Below, piece after piece: positions 1 to 12,160 of a DNA stretch of 64,000 bases (positions are counted from its first letter, which is position 1; the number at the start of each line of letters is the position of its first letter). The stretch comes from Eretmocerus hayati. Taxonomy: Eukaryota > Arthropoda > Insecta > Hymenoptera > Aphelinidae. A program made the translations under genes and the position numbers. Location: positions 93,176,748 to 93,240,747 of the forward strand of contig CM056742.1 of the NCBI GenBank assembly GCA_029851415.1, read 5' to 3'. The notes under the pieces were generated by a model. The model did not search any database. It was given only the letters and a program-made list of their open reading frames with translations, and was not told the DNA's origin.

Positions 1-89
1 ATGTAAATAGAGTCAATCATCATCCATCATTTCATCAGAATGCTAACTTCACATATCATTGTCACTGGTCCACGATTATTACTTTTTTA

Positions 90-303
90 GAGTCAAACAC
101 CCCCATAAGGGATTTTGAAATGTACATGACATTTTAGTTAAGGGTGACACCAAGATTGTTTTACCCAAAGAATTGACTCGAGAACTGATACTAGAAATAC
201 ACATTGGCTCTGAGAGTATCCGAAAACATGGTGGATAGCGAGTCGCCTGCGTGCGGCCAACTATGGGAGAGGCAGTGCTTAAGTGGCTAAGTGAAGATAA
301 CAA
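90..303 (+). pseudogene. Relic of a retroelement integrase zinc-binding domain
   Basis: Read on the plus strand, the segment from about 120 gives a peptide resembling the N-terminal zinc-binding region of retroelement integrases: a VLPKEL-RELI-EIH core followed by a KHGG-like end. In gypsy and BEL integrases this region has the pattern 'vPkelr-ell--iH---gH-G'. In-frame stops lie on both sides (after the GG and at the end), so this is a dead fragment. No protease, reverse transcriptase or integrase core is visible around it. The call rests on a short match by eye; a chance resemblance is possible. Confidence 0.35.
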
Positions 304-355
304 TGATTAAGAACAAAGTGAAGAGAATGACTCTGTAACGCGCGAGATTAACAGT

Positions 356-1460
356 GTGGTTCAAGACAAAGACAGTATGGAGAGTGTAAATATTGGGGAG
401 GTGAAGGTGCCGGTGGACGCTCAAAATCCTTTATTAAATGAGGTGACAGTGCCAGTGCAAAATAATCCCGTTGTGCCCGTAATTATTCGACCCGCGCGTG
501 TAGAGAGTGCAGGAATTAGTGCCGACGATATTCCAGAATTTCACGCTCGTAAACGAGTGCGTCAGGGATCCGCGCTAATGGAAAGTTTGGAAGCCATAGC
601 ACAGCCGTGGAGAGGACAAGATCGTCGCAAGCGTGAATTGAAAACGCGAGCGATAGCAACAACAACAACAACACCATCGCCTGAATTCCAGGAAGAGCAG
701 AGAAGAATTCGAGTAGCACGCGCCTTGGCTCATGCTGCAGCAAAGACAGCAGAGATCGACAGGCAAGTGAGTAATGTAAGACTTGGGTTGGAAGTTCAGT
801 GTAGCCGCGTCCTCCAAGAACGCCAGCGCGATCATTTCCAGCAACTCCAAAATCAAGAATATTAGGCGCGGGTGGAGAGAGAACGGCAAGAAATATCACA
901 GAGATTCGCAGTGGATTGACCCCGCGCTATACAAAACGCGGAGCAAATTCATGCATCGCTGCAATATCGTGAAGACATGATGACATCAAGAGAGGAAGCA
1001 GTCATGCAGCGTGAGGCAGCGGTCCGTGCGCGTGGAATTATGTTGCAGCGATCAGCTGATCGTTGGTCTACAGAGTGCCCAAATTCGGAAAGAAGATTGC
1101 GCAAGGAGAGGTCACGCGCAAGGTACCAACAGCGTGAGTTACCCCCTCCCACACATGATGATCATCACTCAACACCGTCGTGTGTCTGCTATGGTGCAGA
1201 TTGACTTCAATTCCCACGCGCCAGAGCAGCATCAGAACCAGGTGATTATCAAGGAGGTCGAGGATGAGCCGCCCGTGCCAGATAGGGAGCCACGACAACA
1301 ACAAATTGAACAAACACCTCAACCAGTTGTCGAGCCGCAGCAGCAGTCACAGCAAGATGAAGATGCGTGGAGGCCGATAAGAGGCTACCGCACGCAAGCG
1401 GAACCCGAAGCGCGTGTATACATCACACAAACGCAGCGCATTCAACGCGCGCAAGAATAG
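356..1460 (+). pseudogene. Broken ORF for a charged, Gln/Arg-rich coiled-coil-like protein
   Basis: A reading frame runs from 356 to 865. The same frame continues past two in-frame stops (863-865 and near 920) to about 1204, and coding-like composition then shifts to the frame ending at 1460. The pieces share one character: Ala/Arg/Glu/Gln-rich, helix-prone segments (about residues 100-165 of the first piece, and the stretch at 950-1140), followed by an acidic, Pro/Gln-rich tail with many Q runs (1250-1440). I do not recognise a family. It may be the remnant of a retroelement gag or accessory protein, given the integrase-like relic just upstream, or a decayed host exon. The stops and the frame change make it non-functional as it stands. 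Confidence 0.35.
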
Positions 1461-1975
1461 AATGAGTCATTCAGACTCAGAAAGATTCAACAGATGAAAC
1501 TCAATAAGGTATGGGCAGATGCACATTTCCTGCCAGGCAAACGAGACATCGAGTGAGCAACAGCATCAACTTCAACAACACCAAGTCTACAACATGAAGA
1601 CAGCGACGTATAGTCATTATTTTATATGATTTTTGAGTTGATTCATTAGTTAGAATCGCAGTTAGGAATTTCTCCCGATCGAAAAGGTATATGTATATTT
1701 TGAGTAAAACGCGTCAAATAACGCATACTATTCGTTGAGTTTGCGTTACACAGAGAAACAAGAGAGAGAGAGACATATATATATACAATGAGAGAGACTC
1801 GTATTTATAGTTCAAGTATTCACATTATTTACATTGAATCAGTTCCATCTACAAAATTGATAATTTCTTTACATTATTCACAGGTGAGCAGAGATTAGTT
1901 CGAAAATTGAGAAAATCAAAGGTCAGTTTTATTTTTTCTACTAGCAATGGAATGTATATATATATACATCCATAT
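1461..1975. other. No gene seen; AT-rich spacer with short GA and AT runs
   Basis: Only short simple-sequence tracts (GA near 1757-1775, AT near 1776-1786 and 1955-1966). No convincing ORF, terminal repeat or RNA gene. Confidence 0.5.
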
Positions 1976-1979
1976 AGCT

Positions 1980-2160
1980 ATAAATACTGGGACGCCGATA
2001 TGGATTCATAAAATCTGGGACGAAAAAGAGTATATTTTCCCAAATACTGGGATTTTTCCAAAAACGTGTAAAAATGGAAATTTTGTGTGAATGGAATTTT
2101 TGTGTGAAATGGAATTTTGTGTGTTGAAAACGTGTAAAAATGGAAATATATATATATACA

Positions 2161-2212
<52 letters not shown>

Positions 2213-2330
2213 CACACTCAGCTCCAAATTCTGGGACGCCGATACGGATTCATAAAATCTGGGACGTCAACATGTATATTTCCCCAAATTCTGGGACTTT
2301 TCCAAAAACGCGTAAAAATGAAAATTTTGG
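1980..2330. repeat. Left-end cluster of CTGGGACGC words
   Basis: The word AAATtCTGGGACGcc occurs about six times (near 1987, 2012, 2043, 2226, 2256 and 2286), some copies degenerate. A block of about 105 bp (1984-2090) is repeated directly at 2222-2330, with an AT microsatellite between. The reverse complement of the same word occurs five times at 22655-22800, so the two clusters face each other across about 20 kb. In DNA transposons such subterminal repeat clusters are typical transposase binding sites; that role is inferred here. Confidence 0.65.
2148..2208. repeat. (AT)n microsatellite
   Basis: An almost pure TA run, interrupted once near 2158, between the two copies of the left-end block. 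Confidence 0.95.
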
Positions 2331-2366
2331 GTTGAAAATATTTTTTTATGTAAACACTAAACCATC

Positions 2367-2743
2367 CGTCGTGGGAGATAACCGCCGAGGAGATAACAGA
2401 CGTGTGCTTAGACTTCGCTTTGCGTTCAAAACAATAACCATCCCTCGTGGGAGATGACCGCCGAGGAGATAACAGACGTGTGCTTAGGGCCTCGACAAGA
2501 AGTTTCCGCGCCTGTCCGCGCCTGTCCGCAGGCCGCAAGAACAGGGGATCCGCGGTTGCCTTCACGCGGCATGACGAATGGCGCACATGCGCGCGGGCCG
2601 CGTTCGGTTTTGTGTTTGTCAGTGTTTCTCTCGCAAATGGTAGCCGGGTAGCCGGAGCGATCATCATCCTTGCGGCTCGACGAAGGTGCCCGTCCAGGCC
2701 TCTTTTTACAGCGGCCTATAGTAGCGTTTGACCTCAAGCTCAT
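2367..2743. repeat. Outer inverted arm, left copy (A)
   Basis: From about 2484 to 2738 this GC-rich stretch matches the reverse complement of 22305-22541 with only a few differences. A shorter block (2367-2410, repeated at 2428-2483) with the words CCGAGGAGAT and GTGGGAGAT is present on the right in the opposite relative orientation. Both arms contain overlapping ORFs of 60-150 codons, but these run antisense to one another without a recognisable domain, so I read them as incidental. The arm ends at 2743, where a later insertion begins. Confidence 0.8.
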
Positions 2744-2759
2744 CCCTGCTGCAAAAGTT

Positions 2760-5700
2760 CGATTGGATTCGATAGAAAAACACTCAATCGATCTGAATCT
2801 AGAAACTTATGATGAATTTGAAACATGATTTTCAGGATTGGAGAAGATTAGAGTTCAATCGCGATCAATGATGTTGATCGGGATTCAAACAGTGTTGACC
2901 AATCTTTACCAATGCCGACTATACGCATTGAGAGAGAGATTGCCAATCGACCTCAATACTGACTAGAATCATTGGACACCTTATATCCTATTCATCTGAA
3001 TCGATTTGAATGCTGGAAATCAGTATTGGATATCCGAAATCCAATCCGCCTCAATCGATTTCAATACTGTTATTCTGTATTGGAACCTCAATCGAACTCA
3101 ATACTGAATAGAATCATTGGACACCTTATATCTTATTCATCTGAATCGATTTGAATGCTGGAAATCAGTATTGGATATCCGAAATCCTATCCGCCTCAAT
3201 CGATTCCAATACTGTTGTTCAGTATTGGAACCATCGAGATCTGAATCCGCCCCAATCGACCTCAATACTGACTAGAGTCATTGGAGACCTTATATCCTAT
3301 TCATCCGGATCGATTTGAATGCTGGATATTAATATTGGAGATTCGGGATCCTATCTGCCTCAATCGATTCCAATACTGATTTTCAGTATTGGGAACATCG
3401 AGAACTTAATCGGCCTCAATCGACCTCAATACTGACTTTCAGTCATTATTACAAATCAACGTCTCACATATACATCACTCACATTACAGGTAAGGTTTCA
3501 ATACAATTCAATACTTATTTTAATCATGATCGCATTAACATATCATCGCATTACATAACTAAACGCTATTTGGAGGTTCTGTCACTCATCAGTCTTATAT
3601 AGGAACAGGAGAGATGGTTCGTCGCTTGCGAGAAAGCAATCCCATGATATTTGGATGCAAACTGAGATGGTCATCGAAACGCCGCCTAGCGTCAGGTACT
3701 CGAATTCTATCGGCCTCAATCGATTCCAATACTAACTTTCAGGAATGGGAAGTTCAATAACTCACACTACGTCTATCGGTTCCAATACTGACTATGAGCA
3801 TTGACGAGTTTATTTATCGTCCTGAATCGATTTGAATGCTGAATATCAGTATTGGGGACTTGAAATCCTATCTGACCAGTCGAATCCAGTACTGTTTTCG
3901 AGTATTGGGAACTTCGAGATCTCAACCCACTTCAATCGATCTCAATACTGACTGTGAGTATTCTAGCCCTTATATTCTAATAACCTGAATCGATTTGAGT
4001 ACTGTCTCTCAGTATTGGGTAGATCGCTATCTCAATCCACTTCAATCGATCTCAATACTGGAAGTAAGCATTAGAAACCTTATATCCTATCTACTTGAAT
4101 CGATTTGGATGCTGGATTTCAGTATTGAGGACTTGAAATCCTAACTGCCCCAATCGATTCCAGAACTGTTTTTCAGTATTGGAAACATCGGGTTCTCAAT
4201 CCGCTTCAATCAATTTCAATACTGATTTCCAGCATTGCAGACCTCATATGATATTTACCTGAATCGGATTGAATGCTAGATATCAGTATTGAGGACTCGA
4301 AGTCCTATCTGCCCCAATCGATTTCAGCACTGTATTTCAGTATTGGAAACATCGGGTTCTCAATCCGCTTGATACGATCTCAATACTGATTTTCAGCATT
4401 GCAGATCTTATATCCTATCTACTTGAATCGATTTGAATGCTGGATATCAGTATTGAGGACTTAAAATCCTACCTGCCCGGATCGATTTCAGTACTGTATT
4501 TCAGTAGTGGAAACATCGGGTTCTCAATCCGCTTCAGACGATCTCAATACTGATTTTCAGCATTGCAGATCTTATATCCTATCTACTTGAATCGATTTAA
4601 ATGCTGGATATCAGTATTGAGGACTTGAGATCCTATCTGCCCCAATCGATTCCAGTACTGTATTTCAGTATTGGGAATATCGGGATCTCAATCCACTTCA
4701 ATCGATCTGAATACTGAAAGTAAGCATCAGAAACCTCATATCCTATCTACCTGAATTGGAATGAATGCTGGATATCAGTGCTAGATATCAGTATTCAGGA
4801 CTTGCCATCCTATCTGCCCCAGTCGATTCCAGTACTGTATTTCAGCATTGGAAACATCGGGTTCTCAGTACGCTCCAATCGATCTCAATACTGATGTTCA
4901 GCATTGCAGACCTTATATGATTTTTACCTGAATCGAATTGAATGCTAAATATCAGTATTGGGGACTTGAAATCCTATCTGCCCAGTCGAATCCAGTACTG
5001 TTTTCGAGTATTGGGAACTTCGAGATCTCAACCCACTTCAATCGATCTCAATACTGACTGTGAGTATTCTAGCCCTTATATTCTAATAACCTGAATCGAT
5101 TTGAGTACTGTCTCTCAGTATTGGGTAGATCGCTATCTCAATCCACTTCAACCGATCTCAATACTAGAAGTAAGCATTAGAAACCTTATATCCTATCTAC
5201 TTGAATCGATTTGGATGCTGGATTTCAATATTGAGGACTTGAAATCCTAACTGCCCCAATCGATTCCAGAACTGTTTTTCAGTATTGGAAACATCGGGTT
5301 CTCAATCCGCTTCAATCGATTTCAATACTGATTTTCAACATTGCAGACCTCATATGATATTTACCTGAATCGGATTGAATGCTAGATATCAGTATTGAGG
5401 ACTCGAAATCCTATCTGCCCCAATCGATTTCAGTACTGTATTTCAGTATTGGAAACATCGGGTTCTCAATCCGCTTGAATCGATCTCAATACTGATTTTC
5501 AGCATTGCAGATCTTATATCCTATCTACTTGAATCGATTTGAATGCTGGATATCAGTATTGAGGACTTAGAATCCTACCTGCCCGAATCGATTTCAGTAC
5601 TGTATTTCAGTAGTGGAAACATCGGGTTCTCAATCCGCTTCAATCGACCTGAATACTGAAAGTAAGCATCAGAAACCTCATATCCTATCTACCTGAATCG

Positions 5701-6750
5701 GAATGAATGCTGGATATCAGTGCTAGATATCAGTATCCGGGACTTGCCATCCTATCTGCCCCAGTCGATTCCAGTACTGTATTTCAGTATTGGAAACATC
5801 GGGTTCTCAGTACGCTCCAATCGATCTCAATACTGATGTTCAGCATTGCAGACCTTATATGATTTTTACCTGAATCGAATTGAATGCTAAATATCAGTAT
5901 TAAGGACTTGAAATCCTAGCTGTCCCAATCGATTTGAGTACTGTTTTCCAGTATTGGGAATATCGAGATCTTAACCCAATTTAATCGATCTCAATACTGA
6001 CTGTAAGTATTGGAGCCCTTATATCCCAATAATCTGAATCGATTTGAGTACTGTCTCTCAGTATTGGGCAGATTGCTATCTCAGTCCACTTCAATCGATC
6101 TCAATACTAAATGTAAGCATAAGTGACCTCATTATATCCTATCTACTTGTATCGATTTTAATGTTGAAAATCAGTGTTGCAGAATTGAGATCCTATCTGC
6201 TCCAACTCATTCGAATACCATTTTCAAGTACTGGAAACACTGAGATCTCAATCCGCTTGAATCGATCTCAATCCCGACTTTCAGCATTGCAGACCTCATA
6301 TCATATTTACCTGAATCGAATTGAATGCGGAATATCAGTATTGAGGACTTGGAATCCTATCTGCCCTAATCGATTCCAGTTCTGTATTTCAGTATTGGGA
6401 ATATCGGGAGCGCATTACGCTTCGATCGATCTCAATACTGATGTTCAGCATTGCAGACCTTATATCATATCTACTTGAATTGATTCGAATGCTGTGTATC
6501 AGCTTGGGAATGGGAAGTCCTATCTGCCTCAATAGATCCAAATACTGACCTCTAACCTTGGATACCGTATATTCTATCTAAGTCAATATACCTGAATGAT
6601 GATTGTTAGTATTGAGGTTTTGAAATCCTATCTGCCCCGATCGATTCCAGTACCGTCTTCCAGTATTGCAAACATCGAGATCTCAATCCGCCTCAATCGA
6701 TTTCAATACTGATTCTCAGCATTGCAGACCTTATAACCCGTTCACCTGAC
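2760..6750. repeat. About 163-bp satellite array rich in CAATACTG / CAGTATTG
   Basis: Monomers of roughly 160-165 bp each contain words such as AATCGATTTGAATGCTG, CAGTATTG, CAATCGATTCCA and TCAATACTGA. The spacing is visible, for example, in the TATCCTATCTACTTGAATCG word near 4081, 4410 and 4571. Each monomer carries several copies of the CAATACTG/CAGTATTG dyad, so the array also looks quasi-periodic at about 40 bp. Divergence is greater toward both edges (2760-3800 and 6100-6750). ORFs inside are frame accidents. Confidence 0.85.
3840..6050. repeat. Higher-order repeat (period about 1,106 bp) in the satellite
   Basis: The segment starting near 3881 (CGAATCCAGTACTGTTTTCG) recurs near 4987 with near-identical sequence for about 1.1 kb, including distinctive monomer variants (the GTGAGTATTCTAGCCC and GTCTCTCAGTATTGGG forms). 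A third, more diverged start is visible near 5930. A seven-monomer unit duplicated as a block is the signature of unequal exchange or segmental amplification in satellites. Confidence 0.8.
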
Positions 6751-6769
6751 CAATAGCAAAACTCATCTT

Positions 6770-9180
6770 CAGGCTGTTCCAATTCTGTCCAGCAGTATTG
6801 AATTCGATTGATATATATGAAACCTAGAGGAGTTCAATACTGATTGTGAGTATTGAGAAGGATAGAATAACCATGTACCCACGATTTCCATTCGATTCTG
6901 TAGTATTCATCTCGATATTAGTCAATGACGCAAAGAGTGATTGGGTCATCATTGGAATAGATTGATGCAGTCGACTCAATGTTGCCCGGCAGGATTCAGA
7001 CCGATAGCGAAACTCATCCTCAGAGCGTACCAATCCTGCTCAGCAGTATTGAATTCAATTAAAATATATGGAATTCAGGGGAGTTCGATACCGATTGTAA
7101 GTATTCAGGAGGATAGAAACCACTTTTTCACGATCGGTATTCCATCCTATAGTATTAAGCTCGATTGGCCAATCACGCAATGAGTGATTGGGTCATCATT
7201 GAAATCGATTGACGCAGTCGACTGGTTGCTGCCTGGCAGGATTCAGACCGAAAGCAAAACTCATCTTCAGGCCGTTCCAATCCTGCTCAGCAGTATTGAA
7301 TTCGATTGAGATGTATGAGATCTAGAGGAGTTCAATACTGATTGTGAGTATTGAGAGAAATAGAATAACCATGCACCCACGATTTCAACTGGATTCTGTA
7401 GTATTCATCTCGATTGATCAATGACGCAAAGAGTGATTGGGTCATCATTGAGATCGATTGACGCAGTCGACTCAATGCTGCCTGGCAGGATTCAGACCGA
7501 TAGCAAAACTCATCTCGAGACCGTTCCAATCCTGCTGAGCAGTATTGAATTCGATTGAAATATATGAAATCTAGCGGAGTTCAATACTGATTGTGAGTAT
7601 TGGGGAGGATAGAATAACCATGCATCCACGATATCAATCCGATTTTGTAGTATTCAGCTCGATTGGTCAATCACGCAGTAAGTAATTGGGTGATCATTGG
7701 AATCGATTGACTCAGTCAATTCAATGCTGCTTGGCAGGATTCAGACCGATAGCAAAACTCATCTTCAGGCCATTCCAATCCTGCTGAGCAGTATTGGATT
7801 CGATTGAAATATACGAAATCTAGCGGAGTTCAATACTGATTGTGAGTATTGGGGAAGATAGAATAACCATGCATCCACGATTTCAATCCGATTTTGTAGT
7901 GTTCAGCTCGATTGGTCAATCACGCAGTGAGTAATTGGGTCATCATTGAAATCGATTGACGCAGTCCACTCAATGCTGCCTGGCATGATTCAGACCGATA
8001 GCAAAACTCATCTCGAGACCGTTCCAATCCTGCTGAGCAGTATTGAATTCGATTGAAATATATGAAATCCAGCGCAATTCAATACTGATTGTAGGTATTG
8101 GGAAGGATAGAATAACCATGCATCCACGATTCCAATCCGATTTTGTAGTATTCAGCTCGATTGGTCAATCACGCAGTGAGTGATCGAGTCATCATTGAAA
8201 TCGATTGACGAAGTCCACTCAATGCTGCCCGGCAGGATTCAGACCGATAGCGAGACTCATCCGCAGGCCGTACCAATCCTGCTGAGCAGTATTCGATTCG
8301 ATTGAAATATATGAAATCTAGCGGAGTTGAATACTGATTGTGAGTATTGGGAAGGATAGAATAACCATGCATCCACGATTTCAATCCGATTTTGTAGTAT
8401 TCAGCTCGATTGGTTAATCACGCAGTGAGTAATTGGGTTATCATTGGAATCGATTGACTCAGTCAATTCAATGCTGCTTGGCAGGATTCAGACCGATAGC
8501 AAAACTCATCTCGAGATCGTTCCAATCCTGCTGAACAGTATTGAATTCGATTGAAATATATGAAATCTAGCGGAGTTCAATACTGATTGTGAGTATTGGA
8601 AAGGATAGAATAACCATGCATCCACGAGTCCAATCCGATTTTGTAGTATTCAGCTCGATTGGTCAATCACGCAGTGAGTAATTGGGTTATCATTGGAATC
8701 GATTGACTCAGTCAATTCAATGCTGCTTGGCAGGATTAAGACCGATAGCAAAACTCATCTTCAGGCCATTCCAATCCTGCTGAGCAGTATTGGATTCGAT
8801 TGAAATATATGAAATTCAGCGAAGTCCAATACTGATTGTGAGTATTGGGAAGGATAGAATAACCATGCATCCACGATTTCAATCCGATTTTGTATTATTC
8901 AGCTCGATTGGTCAATCACGCAGTGAGTAATTGGGTTATCATTGGAATCGATTGACTCAGTCAATTCAATGCTGCTTGGCAGGATTCAGACCGATAGCAA
9001 AACTCATCTTCAGGCCATTCTAATCCTGCTGAGCAGTATTGGATTCGATTGAAATATATGAAATCTAGCGGAGTCCAATACTGATTATGAGTATTGGGAA
9101 GGATAGAATAACCATGCATCCACGATTTCAATCCGATTTTGTAGTACTCAGCTCGATTTGTCAATCACGCAATAGGTGAT
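6770..9180. repeat. 249-bp satellite array, about ten copies
   Basis: The GAGCAGTATTG word recurs near 6794, 7045, 7292, 7541, 7790, 8039, 8288, 8537, 8786 and 9035, giving a very regular 249-bp period in the right-hand copies. Monomers include GATTCAGACCGATAGC, GAATAACCATGCA and ATCACGCAGTGAGT. Copies from 7541 on are the most alike. The array still shares the CAATACTG/CAGTATTG dyad with the neighbouring satellite, so the two probably derive from a common short unit. The minus-strand ORFs of 60-70 codons recur once per monomer and are not genes. Confidence 0.9.
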
Positions 9181-9767
9181 AGGGGGATGATTGGAATTGA
9201 TCCAGGCATAATTCGACTCGAATCTGTCCATTCATGATTGAAACGGATAGGAAAGAGCAAGGTTATTATACACCCAGTACTGCAGAGAATTATTCAGTTC
9301 GATTGAGGAATGTTGAAATAATAGTGTTTAAAAGGTGAAATCCAATCCTGTCATTTGGGATTGGTTAGGATAGACAATTAGTATCGTTTCGCGAATCGAA
9401 TCACTTTCTGAAGCATTGATCTCGATAGAGCAGTGGGAGACGGGATCCATTATTCAATTAGATTGATTCCAATACTGAATCGGTTCATTAAAACATATTG
9501 AACCAGCAAAGATCTTCCATCCATCCTCCCGTGTCCGATCCTATGCTGAATACTAGTATTGGATTATATTCGCTTACATTAATCCTCATCAACAGTATAG
9601 AATTCTATTGGCAGTTGTGATCCCAATTCTACAATTCAGGATTCAGCTTGATTGGGTCTTTGTTCGATTGATCTGCATTGAATTCCAATACTGCTCTCGC
9701 CGGTTGAATGATAGAACCGATTGAAATGTATTCATCCCGATAGGATTCGATTGGTTTTCAATCCATC
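9181..9767. other. Diverged right flank of the satellite insertion
   Basis: No gene. Scattered CAGTATTG/CAATACTG-like words and GATTGATTCCAATACTG variants show that it is degraded or ancestral satellite sequence leading into the right terminal inverted repeat at 9768-9790. Confidence 0.6.
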
Positions 9768-9790
9768 CCAATCGATCTTTTGCAGCAGGG

Positions 9791-11690
9791 ATGTAGCACC
9801 TGGAGAACAGCCAGGGTCAGTTTCACCGCTACACTTCGCAGCCTGCGGGAAGACTCCAGCAAGCCATCAGCAACTGAGTTGCAGTAAGTTTTATCATTTA
9901 TTTGATGTTTGATTAACGTGTTGAAGAACGTCTAGCTGATGGTTTTCCTCGTATCGAATGAAATCTCCGAAATCGCGGCTAAGTGTAAATCGTCACTTGT
10001 AGTTCTATCTCGTGACATTCTAACCTTGAAACCATCGCCAACGCGCGGCCGGTGTGGAAATCGGTGCATATGACCTAGCAAACAGCTTCTGTTCTCAGAG
10101 GAAAATGCATTGCTCTATGTGTTTCATTATTATGTGTGGTCCATGGTTTAGCCAGATATAAGAATATGAGGCTTTGCTCAAAGCATCATTCAATCAGCTA
10201 CGCTCTGATTGGAAATGTACTCTAATTTTTGATCCAATGTGGATCTGAAACTTGAAGTCATGATAAATGTTGAGTCAAGTGGAGTAGCGCTGATTCACTT
10301 TGAACTTTTCTCTTGTGTGAGTGAGTCAAGTATAATCTAACCAAAGGCTTCTCGAAAGAAGCTCTTGACCACAAAGATCCTGTCAGACAAGGAATACAAC
10401 AACAAATATTGAAACAACTTGTCACATAAAGTTTCATTTATATCAAACCACACTCTCTCGTCACAGGCAAAATTTAGTAGTGTCTGATCACATACTCTCA
10501 ACAGTGAGTTTTGACTATACTTTTTTATCCAATATAATATTGGATAGTCCTGTGAGAAAGTGATGGATAGTCTCTCACCATATGAATTGCAAGTTTGTCA
10601 AAAATATTTGTGGCTGATCCACAACGGCAGTACTAAAACCCTCTGCTCAAAAAGTAGTTCATCTTTCATTTTTGAGTTCTGAGATTTCAAACTCAGTCAA
10701 TCATAGGAGGATTTTATGCAAAGAGATTTTGTGTATAATGAAGAGTGATATGGTTGAAGAGATATTGTAATACTAAGCGCTCTGGACAACACATTATTCT
10801 GATCAACATCAACATAAGAGTGAACGTCTAGCTGTAATACTTTGTAATTGTTTCACCCGGGTGATGAGTTATTTCATAAAGATGGAATCTAATGATTCTC
10901 TAGTGTAAGAATCTTTTGCTATTTGTCGCATACAAAGTCCAGTTGCATGAACATGGCTGAAGGACCCACGAATTGAACATCATTAGCTTAACTTACAGAT
11001 CTCAAAATTCACAAGGATGAATCACTAGAAAATTGTTTCTTTACCAGGAGATAATATGACATCAAGTTCAAGGTTATAAGAGAACCCATCAAGCGGGTGA
11101 AAGAATCACTAGTATTGCACCTAACAGTTCACTGGTATGTGAATAATAATCAGATTACTTGTTACACCAGAGCACTCAGTATTATAATATTCCTCCAACT
11201 ATATTTCCCTTCTCATTATACATACACAAAATTTCTCGCTCAAAATCTTTTCATGATTTACCAAGTTTGAAATCTCAGGAGCCACATAAAGATGGGCTTC
11301 TTTTTGTACTGAGGGTGTTTATACCGTCACAGAGGATGAGCCACTAGTATTTCTGATAAATTGCAGTTCATGTGGTGAGAGACTATCCATCCCATCTTCT
11401 CTGAGGACTATCCAATACTCCTTTGGATGACAAAAATGGTCTCAAGTCACTGTTGAGAGTATACTATCAGAGACTTCCCAATGTTTCTTTTGAGAAAAGA
11501 CTGTAGTTTAACTCACATGTAACTTTACGCTGAAAGTTGTTGCAACATTCGACATTGAGATTTTGTATGTCAGGATCTTTAATGTCAAAAGCTTTTTTTA
11601 AAGATCTCGAGGAAACTACTTGACAAAACTTGTCTGCTACAACCATACCTTGTGCTGATGTTGTCTGCAAGAGACTTACAGTCTAAAGTA
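9791..11690. repeat. Inner inverted arm, left copy
   Basis: Starting GTAGCACCTGGAG at about 9792, the segment matches the reverse complement of about 20720-22284. Matching landmarks are CAGTTTCACCGCTACACTTCG (left 9819), GAGTTGCAGTAAGTTTTATC (left 9875), and the stretch around 10368-10450 against about 21770-21850. Within the arm, 10440-11500 is itself palindromic about a centre near 10970: for example, a TTGTTTCACCCGGGTGATG block at about 10848 matches, in reverse, a block at about 11090. No gene is seen in this 1.9 kb. Confidence 0.75.
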
Positions 11691-12160
11691 TAAAGCCAAA
11701 TTCGCAATTATATTGTGGCTCTTGCATCCCAACTACTGTATAGCTATGAGGCCACTATGGTATTCTTACTCAATATGATAACTTTGAATCTGGATTTTGT
11801 ACACGATGAATGATGGAGTAACAAATACGTTTACTACAACTTGGAGTTTCATGATTGATGAAATATTTTCTCTGAACTTCCCTGAAAAAAGTTGATGATT
11901 ATTTATACCAAATGATACTTGTTTGTAAAATTGCATTCATCAAGAGTTCTAAAATTTCCCGATGATAAATCACTCAAAAATATCTTGAAAAACAGGAGAT
12001 GTAAGATCAAGTTCAATGTTGACGAAGAATCCATCATGCGGGTAGAACAATCTCAATTAGACTCATATCTCATACTTATGCACGGAGTTTGGTTACATAT
12101 TTTCTTCTGAAGATTGAAAGCTCTCAAAAATCACAATTACTAATTAGGTAGTCAAAAATA
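11691..12160. other. Spacer between left arm and MADF gene
   Basis: AT-rich sequence without a recognised gene. A CATCATGCGGGTAGAACAATC block near 12030 and a similar one near 12265 repeat the palindromic-arm motif, so fragments of the same foldback sequence reach close to the gene. Confidence 0.45.

Larger units (their letters stand above)
2744..9790. mobile_element. Satellite-filled insertion with short terminal inverted repeats
   Basis: The block begins CCCTGCTGCAAAAG at 2744 and ends with the reverse complement at 9777-9790. The match extends to about 23 bp with one mismatch (TCGATTGG follows on both sides). The flanking bases are AT on both sides (2742-2743, 9791-9792). The right arm of the surrounding element has the same junction uninterrupted (around 22285-22286), so this is an insertion with a precisely visible empty site. 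Its interior is almost entirely tandem repeat of two families, with no ORF that suggests a transposase. A two-base TA-like duplication would fit some TIR elements, and insertion between A and T would fit a Helitron-type element, but the CTRR end of Helitrons is missing. The family is undetermined. Confidence 0.75.

Noticed and set aside
2218..2743. ORFs of 60-150 codons shared by both outer arms (also 22307-22589)
   Set aside because: They overlap on both strands, lack a domain, and are conserved only because the arms are copies of one another.
3000..9164. ORFs recurring through the satellite arrays
   Set aside because: They repeat with the monomer period and result from stop-poor frames in the repeat, not from genes.
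2760..9180. CRISPR-like appearance of regularly spaced repeats
   Set aside because: The monomers are long, contiguous and diverged, without unique spacers, and the genome is eukaryotic.
2744..9790. Classical Helitron identity for the satellite-filled insertion
   Set aside because: Insertion between A and T would fit, but there is no CTRR 3' end with a subterminal hairpin, and the ends are symmetric inverted repeats.
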